This document shows, piece by piece, positions 60,089 to 64,000 of a stretch of DNA of 64,000 bases. Within the stretch, counting starts at the first letter, position 1; every line of letters begins with the position of its first letter. This stretch comes from Paenibacillus nasutitermitis (GTDB lineage Bacteria; Bacillota; Bacilli; Paenibacillales; Paenibacillaceae), in the NCBI RefSeq assembly GCF_014641075.1, contig NZ_BMHP01000003.1:62001-126000 (forward strand). The letters are read 5' to 3'. A program made the translations under genes and the position numbers. Under the pieces are notes generated by a model that was not told the origin of the DNA, made no database searches, and was given only the letters and a program-made list of their open reading frames with translations.

Positions 60089-60652
60089 CTAATCTTGCGC
60101 TGCCTCCTTGGTACGCTCAAGCTCAGCGAGAGCAAGTAGAATCATTTGCACGCGCTCATTAACCGTTTGGTCCCCCTCAATCCGAAGAACGGGACAGGCT
60201 AAACCCGCAATCCATTGCTCATGTAAGGTTCTGCTTCTTACCTCCAGCCCCGCTTTATCATATAATGCCGCCCACTCTAAGAATGCTTTGGACTGCTCGT
60301 ACTTCTGGCCTCCGGGCATTATTTCTTCCCCATATCTCGCATATTCCCTCTCGCGCAGTCTTTGCAGTCTGATATCCTGTGGAACATAGAGGAAAATAAC
60401 GAAGTCAAACAAGGGCTTTAACTCATCTCCCCAGCCGCACACTGCGCCTGATAGAATCCATTGTTTATAAGGCGCAAGGTCAGCTTGCAACAGTTTCACT
60501 CTTTCTTGCGGTTGTCTCATTTGGTTAAATTTCTCTATCCAAAAATAATCATCCCCATCAACATTCACATGCGGCAGATGACCAGCCAGTTCTTTGCCAA
60601 GTGTCGTTGCTCCTGAACCAGATGCGCCAAAAATATGGATCCGGTTAATCAT
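60089..60652 (-). CDS. P-loop NTPase / adenylate-kinase-like protein
   Basis: A 187-residue P-loop protein: IHIFGASGSGATTLGKEL gives a Walker A (GASGSGATT, with Ala where Lys is usual), VNVDGDDYFW in the substrate region, and REREYARYG as lid. Homologues are annotated as AAA-family or shikimate-kinase-like proteins of unknown substrate. The Lys-to-Ala change in the P-loop (GSGATT) is a feature of this subgroup as far as I recall. GGAGG precedes the ATG at 60652. It stands alone between the sugar operon promoter and a DUF6933 gene. Confidence 0.7.
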   Translation of the reverse strand: MINRIHIFGASGSGATTLGKELAGHLPHVNVDGDDYFWIEKFNQMRQPQERVKLLQADLAPYKQWILSGAVCGWGDELKPLFDFVIFLYVPQDIRLQRLREREYARYGEEIMPGGQKYEQSKAFLEWAALYDKAGLEVRSRTLHEQWIAGLACPVLRIEGDQTVNERVQMILLALAELERTKEAAQD

Positions 60653-60687
60653 ATAAACCTCCATGTTTGTTGATTTAAAGTATTGTG

Positions 60688-61185
60688 TCAGGTTCCAAGT
60701 GCTTCTTTCATTAATTTATACGGATAGCTTTTCAGTTTTACTAAAGGTACCTGATTGTGATATTTGTTAAGATCGATAATATTCATTTCTTGAATGGGCC
60801 AATAATCTTCTAATAAAAATTCAGTTATCTTAACCATATCTGTCATGGATCCCAAGACACTGCGATTATAGGTTTTAACAAATTCTATTTTATTGGCTTC
60901 AAATAGATACTCGCTAATCTTTGATTCCGGAAATCCATCAGCTCTTAAATTCTCTGTTAATGCTTCAATGAATAGCGAATTAAACTTCTTTAAATGTTCC
61001 TTCTTTATTCCAAATAAAATAAAACAATATCTTGTTCGATTATTCATAATGATCAGGTTATTCCTTTTGGCCATGCGGAAAACATTAGCGTGCCATTTAA
61101 ATAACTCGTCATTTGTTTCCGTATCCTGCACTTCTTCCCACGAGCTGAGTTCAAACAGCTTTTTTGTACACGATATTGTTATCAT
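60688..61185 (-). CDS. DUF6933-like hypothetical protein
   Basis: A 165-residue soluble protein beginning MITISCTKKLFELSSWEEV, then FKWHANVFRMAKRNNLIIMNN and RYCFILFGIKKEHLKKF. This is the pattern of the DUF6933 family, small proteins common in Bacillales with no known function. AAAGGAG precedes the ATG. Its composition is more AT-rich than its neighbours, which may point to independent acquisition. No partner gene is evident. Confidence 0.7.
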   Translation of the reverse strand: MITISCTKKLFELSSWEEVQDTETNDELFKWHANVFRMAKRNNLIIMNNRTRYCFILFGIKKEHLKKFNSLFIEALTENLRADGFPESKISEYLFEANKIEFVKTYNRSVLGSMTDMVKITEFLLEDYWPIQEMNIIDLNKYHNQVPLVKLKSYPYKLMKEALGT

Positions 61186-61232
61186 TTATTATTTCTCCTT
61201 TCGAACCTTCGCCGTTAAAACCTCTATGCTAA

Positions 61233-61871
61233 TTAAGCATCCTTCAGGTCCCATTCCTTATAAAACTGCTCTAAAAATTGCTCCATAAATTCATGCCTAT
61301 CAATGGCCAAATGTTTGGCATGCGTTGTATTTAATCTGTCCTTAAGTTCCAGCAGCTTTTCATAGAAATGATAGATGGCCGTTTTTTCATCCGACCTGTA
61401 AGCGAGATTGCTGAAATCCCGTTCCGGGTGATGGATGGTTTGGCCTTTCCACCCCGAGTATTGGAAGGTTCGGGCTATCCCTATAGCTCCCAGAGCATCC
61501 AAACGGTCGGCGTCTTGAACAATTTTGCCTTCAAGCGTATCCATCGGCGGGTTATGTCCACCGTTATAAGACATGGTTGAAATGATGGTCATGACTTCAT
61601 TTACGGTTTCGTGGTCCACCTGATGTTCCGTAAGCCAGTTGCGCACTTTATGTAATCCTGCTTCTTTGGTTTCATTCAGCTTCTCATCCGCAACATCATG
61701 CAATAGGGAGGCCAATTCACATACAAATACGTCGGCCTTCTCGACTGCCGCCAATTCCAGAGCCAGCTTTCGGACACGATGAACATGCCACCAGTCGTGC
61801 CCGCTTGGATCGAACTCCAGCTCCTGCTTTGTGAATTGTTCCGCAGCAGCGATAATTTCTCTTGTGTCCAT
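61233..61871 (-). CDS. HD-domain phosphohydrolase (YpgQ/YedJ-like)
   Basis: A 212-residue HD-superfamily hydrolase. The metal-binding residues are in HDWWHVHRV (first His), LLHDVADEK (the HD pair) and VQDADRLDALGAIGIAR (distal Asp). YGGH-like NGGHNPP and HHPERDF are further family marks. Relatives hydrolyse nucleotides or pyrophosphate. The ATG at 61871 with AAGGGAAG upstream is preferred to the earlier in-frame ATG at 61919, which overlaps the broken gene before it. Substrate unknown. Confidence 0.85.
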   Translation of the reverse strand: MDTREIIAAAEQFTKQELEFDPSGHDWWHVHRVRKLALELAAVEKADVFVCELASLLHDVADEKLNETKEAGLHKVRNWLTEHQVDHETVNEVMTIISTMSYNGGHNPPMDTLEGKIVQDADRLDALGAIGIARTFQYSGWKGQTIHHPERDFSNLAYRSDEKTAIYHFYEKLLELKDRLNTTHAKHLAIDRHEFMEQFLEQFYKEWDLKDA

Positions 61872-61903
61872 AATCCGGCTTCCCTTCTGCTCAAATTCAC
61901 ATG

Positions 61904-62183
61904 TCATTGTCTGCCCCATTCCACTTCAATGGGCATTCTGCTAAAATTCTTTCCCAGTTCCCTTTTGGTGTAGTATTTTACCCGGTTGATAAAACGTCCG
62001 ATTGTCCAGATTTCATTGTAATCATACATCCGATAAATATCACGCTCGCCAACTCCTGAAGAAATCAGATATTGCATCTGCGGAATATGGTAAACGTTTA
62101 TTTTTCTTGTCCTTCAAGGAGTAATACCCTTTATTCAATTTTCTGACATCTTCCCGTGTCACGCTGACGTTAGGACTCATCAT
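61904..62183 (-). pseudogene. Small hypothetical gene with a frameshift
   Basis: ATG at 62183 follows AGGAGGGGAT and opens MSPNVSVTREDVRKLNKGYY, which stops early. In another frame the coding sense resumes near 62105 (RKINVYHIPQMQYL, then YDYNEIWTIGRFINRV) and runs to TGA at 61904-61906. The switch lies at an A-rich run near 62108, where one missing base would restore a protein of about 93 residues. This is either a real mutation or a sequencing error. The family was not recognised. It precedes the HD-domain gene on the same strand. Confidence 0.55.
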
Positions 62184-62191
62184 ATCCCCTC

Positions 62192-62737
62192 CTAATGATC
62201 ACTTACACCCGGTCTCCATCCGGTCTGTTGACTCCACCGGGTTGCTTTGTTCATAATGGTCCAGATCATGGGCTCCTTGGCGTTCACATAGGCTTCTCTT
62301 TGATGGCGAAACGTGCGGGCCAGCTCATATTTATCATCTGCATAGATCTTGCAATCATCCGGGTGGCAGCGCAAATAATCTCTAAACAGCAAAGCAAATT
62401 GCTGGGACCAGCTTCCCTCTTCCCTCACATGAATATGCGTCCTTCTATGACCAGGCAACTCCCTAAAGTATCTTTTTGTCAGATCCGGATTCTCCGGACG
62501 GTGGAGAAACCCGGCTCTTTCGATGCCAGCTTTATATTCCTCCATACGTTCGAGCCGCCGAACCGATATCTGAATATCTATGATTGGTTTTGCATGTAGA
62601 CCGGGAACGGAAGTAGATCCAATATGATCGATTCTGGATGCAGCTTCTCCTAATGATTTTCTTAATTTCAGACCAACCTCATGGAACAAAAGCGGCCATT
62701 CATCCTGATATTCATGAATCAATATTTCATCAGACAT
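62192..62737 (-). CDS. GrpB (UPF0157) family protein
   Basis: A 181-residue protein of the GrpB/UPF0157 family, related to nucleotidyltransferases. The landmarks are IDHIGSTSVPGLHAKPIIDI (residues ~36-55), RTHIHV around residue 100, FRDYLRCHPDD and YVNAKEPMI near the end. GGGAGGCAGGT precedes the ATG. Family members are widespread and sometimes fused to CoaE, but their substrate is unknown. It is eight bases upstream of the frameshifted small gene, and 12 bases after the GNAT gene. Confidence 0.88.
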   Translation of the reverse strand: MSDEILIHEYQDEWPLLFHEVGLKLRKSLGEAASRIDHIGSTSVPGLHAKPIIDIQISVRRLERMEEYKAGIERAGFLHRPENPDLTKRYFRELPGHRRTHIHVREEGSWSQQFALLFRDYLRCHPDDCKIYADDKYELARTFRHQREAYVNAKEPMIWTIMNKATRWSQQTGWRPGVSDH

Positions 62738-62749
62738 ACCTGCCTCCCG

Positions 62750-63544
62750 TTATCGTGCATATAATTGAATCCATGCGGGTTTGTACCCCAGACTGATTGC
62801 CAATTGGCGCGACTGGAGATTGCTCACCTCGGTTGAATAATAGGGAACGATCCCTTCATTAATGATCCTCTTCGTTAAAGTTCCGACGATCGCCTTACCT
62901 ATGCCAAGCCCCTGATATTCAGGCAATACATCCACGCCTACCTGCCACATTAATTCACTATCCTCAGAAGCTCCGGCGATACCTACGATCTTTCCTTTGT
63001 GCTCGGCAACCGAAGCCAGCCTGTCAGGACGGGGACTATCCGATTGATAGGATAAAGCATGCCGGAAAACGGTATGCTCATAAAGTTTAATCACATTGCT
63101 GCGGTCATAGGTAGATATGCTGATACCCTGCGGGATATTAAATTCTGCAAGATCGTCACTCGAACAAACATATTTCTGATCCGGTCCGGCTATAAACTGG
63201 TTATCTCTGCGTACATACTCTTCTATCATCGTCATCGTTGGGATGGAAAAAATCTGACCTCGCGTAAGATGACCCAGATTCTGTCTCACCCAATCCACTC
63301 GTTGATGACTGCATGAAATAACAACTCCTTTACCCATCGTTACGATGTTTAACGAATGGGCACGAACCGGGAACCGAAATCGTCCATCTCTTAGTTCAGC
63401 ATGATGAACAGATACGCCATCTGCAAGGAAATCAGTCTCAGAGCAAGCGAGATCGGCTGCTAATACAATCCTGATTGTTTGCAACACAGATCTTGGACGG
63501 GGAGCAGATCCGCCAGACTCCCATACATTATTGATGACCATCAT
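62750..63544 (-). CDS. GNAT-family N-acetyltransferase
   Basis: The C-terminal ~100 residues carry the acetyl-CoA binding core (WQVGVDVLPEYQGLGIGKAI, then YYSTEVSNLQSRQLAISLGY), ending in a short strand. The N-terminal ~160 residues form an extra domain that is variable in this group. The start is uncertain: an ATG pair at 63544/63541 follows GGAG closely, while the frame stays open to 63688 with non-coding-looking sequence. It would acetylate an amine of unknown identity. It precedes grpB in a short leftward group. Confidence 0.8.
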   Translation of the reverse strand: MMVINNVWESGGSAPRPRSVLQTIRIVLAADLACSETDFLADGVSVHHAELRDGRFRFPVRAHSLNIVTMGKGVVISCSHQRVDWVRQNLGHLTRGQIFSIPTMTMIEEYVRRDNQFIAGPDQKYVCSSDDLAEFNIPQGISISTYDRSNVIKLYEHTVFRHALSYQSDSPRPDRLASVAEHKGKIVGIAGASEDSELMWQVGVDVLPEYQGLGIGKAIVGTLTKRIINEGIVPYYSTEVSNLQSRQLAISLGYKPAWIQLYAR

Positions 63545-63725
63545 CTCCAGACTTGATCTTTTATTGATATTGTATCCCTTCTCAACAGGTTTGGCATTAT
63601 AATTTACCAAGAAATAGAAGCAAAATAGCCGGACCCGGCTTGCTCCTCGCACATGACCAAACAGCCGCTCTTCAGCAGGCGCGGCCATTTGGTTGACTAG
63701 CCTCTCATGGACTGCATTTTATGCC

Positions 63726-63983
63726 CTAACGCTCTTCACATGCCCGGGGAATCGTCTTTTTTTCAACCATGTCGAATGTATCGTTGCCGCAGCTGCTGCA
63801 GCCTTGATTTTTGAGCTGCTCAATCGTTGGTATCGTTCCCTGCATGCCGACATAAACAGATTGTTGGCATTGTTTGCAGCGGTACGTTCGCTGTGTTTGC
63901 TTCACTTCGCCCGTGTAAAGTGCATCAGTGAAAACTTCCGTATATTCAGGAGTCGTCTGGTCCGTTGTCCGCAGAATGAACAT
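63726..63983 (-). CDS. Small zinc-ribbon protein (85 aa)
   Basis: A short protein with two CxxC knuckles, YRCKQCQQSV and GCSSCGNDTF, separated by about 26 residues, so a zinc ribbon is likely. CCGGAG lies before the ATG at 63983. It has no membrane segment. The function is unknown; the gene sits at the window edge and its upstream neighbours are not visible. Confidence 0.6.
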   Translation of the reverse strand: MFILRTTDQTTPEYTEVFTDALYTGEVKQTQRTYRCKQCQQSVYVGMQGTIPTIEQLKNQGCSSCGNDTFDMVEKKTIPRACEER

Positions 63984-64000
63984 CTGACTCCGGTTCGCAA

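Noticed and set aside
1..64000. CRISPR arrays, rRNA, tRNA, prophage
   Set aside because: Looked for on both strands; no regularly spaced repeats, no RNA gene signatures and no phage structural genes were seen.

Overview
The window reads as chromosome of a Paenibacillus-like Gram-positive bacterium. The pointers are strong Shine-Dalgarno sequences throughout, Lpl-type sugar ABC systems with lipoprotein receptors, many AraC regulators (one a large membrane-anchored sensor), a BmrCD-type exporter pair, an Amj flippase and a cre-type catabolite control site. The genus is inferred. No rRNA, tRNA, CRISPR array or intact mobile element was seen.

Layout. 1-7 kb: the 3' part of a GntR/LacI regulator, a MerR-hypothetical-hypothetical-amj group, then a divergent AraC / GH38 alpha-mannosidase pair. 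7.3-11.5 kb: a heterodimeric multidrug ABC exporter (bmrC/bmrD-like) preceded by a 30-codon leader ORF and two tandem terminators, which looks like translation-dependent attenuation. 11.5-18.2 kb: MarR, a CPA1 Na+/H+ antiporter, and two paralogous 14-TM drug exporters, one on each side of a MarR gene with an operator-like palindrome.

18.4-35.2 kb: a polysaccharide-utilisation island. AraC and GH105 unsaturated-uronide hydrolase genes are divergent. A long leftward series then encodes a 2-oxoglutarate dioxygenase, a LacI regulator, a membrane AraC sensor, two permeases, a lipoprotein receptor, a 1471-residue secreted modular glycosidase and an uncharacterised 580-residue protein that may be a lyase. 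A strong promoter followed by a perfect 15-bp inverted repeat precedes the series. The island looks less GC-rich by eye than its flanks and lies beside transposon debris (37.5-38.6 kb).

35.6-44.1 kb: FAD monooxygenase/MarR and DODA dioxygenase/HxlR divergent pairs, cytoplasmic alpha-amylase, a small kinase and a DEAD-box helicase. 44.4-59.8 kb: a leftward 13-gene catabolic operon under a promoter with a cre site at its start point. It encodes a class II aldolase, ABC importer, PfkB kinase, ROK repressor, an M24-fold protein without its metal ligands, a FucI/AraA-type isomerase, a GH31 glycosidase, an enolase-superfamily dehydratase, an EamA transporter, an aldehyde dehydrogenase and a glycerate kinase. 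Together these allow a route from alpha-glycoside to aldose, ketose, ketose phosphate, DHAP plus aldehyde, acid, and 2-phosphoglycerate. 60-64 kb: small housekeeping and hypothetical genes, one frameshifted.
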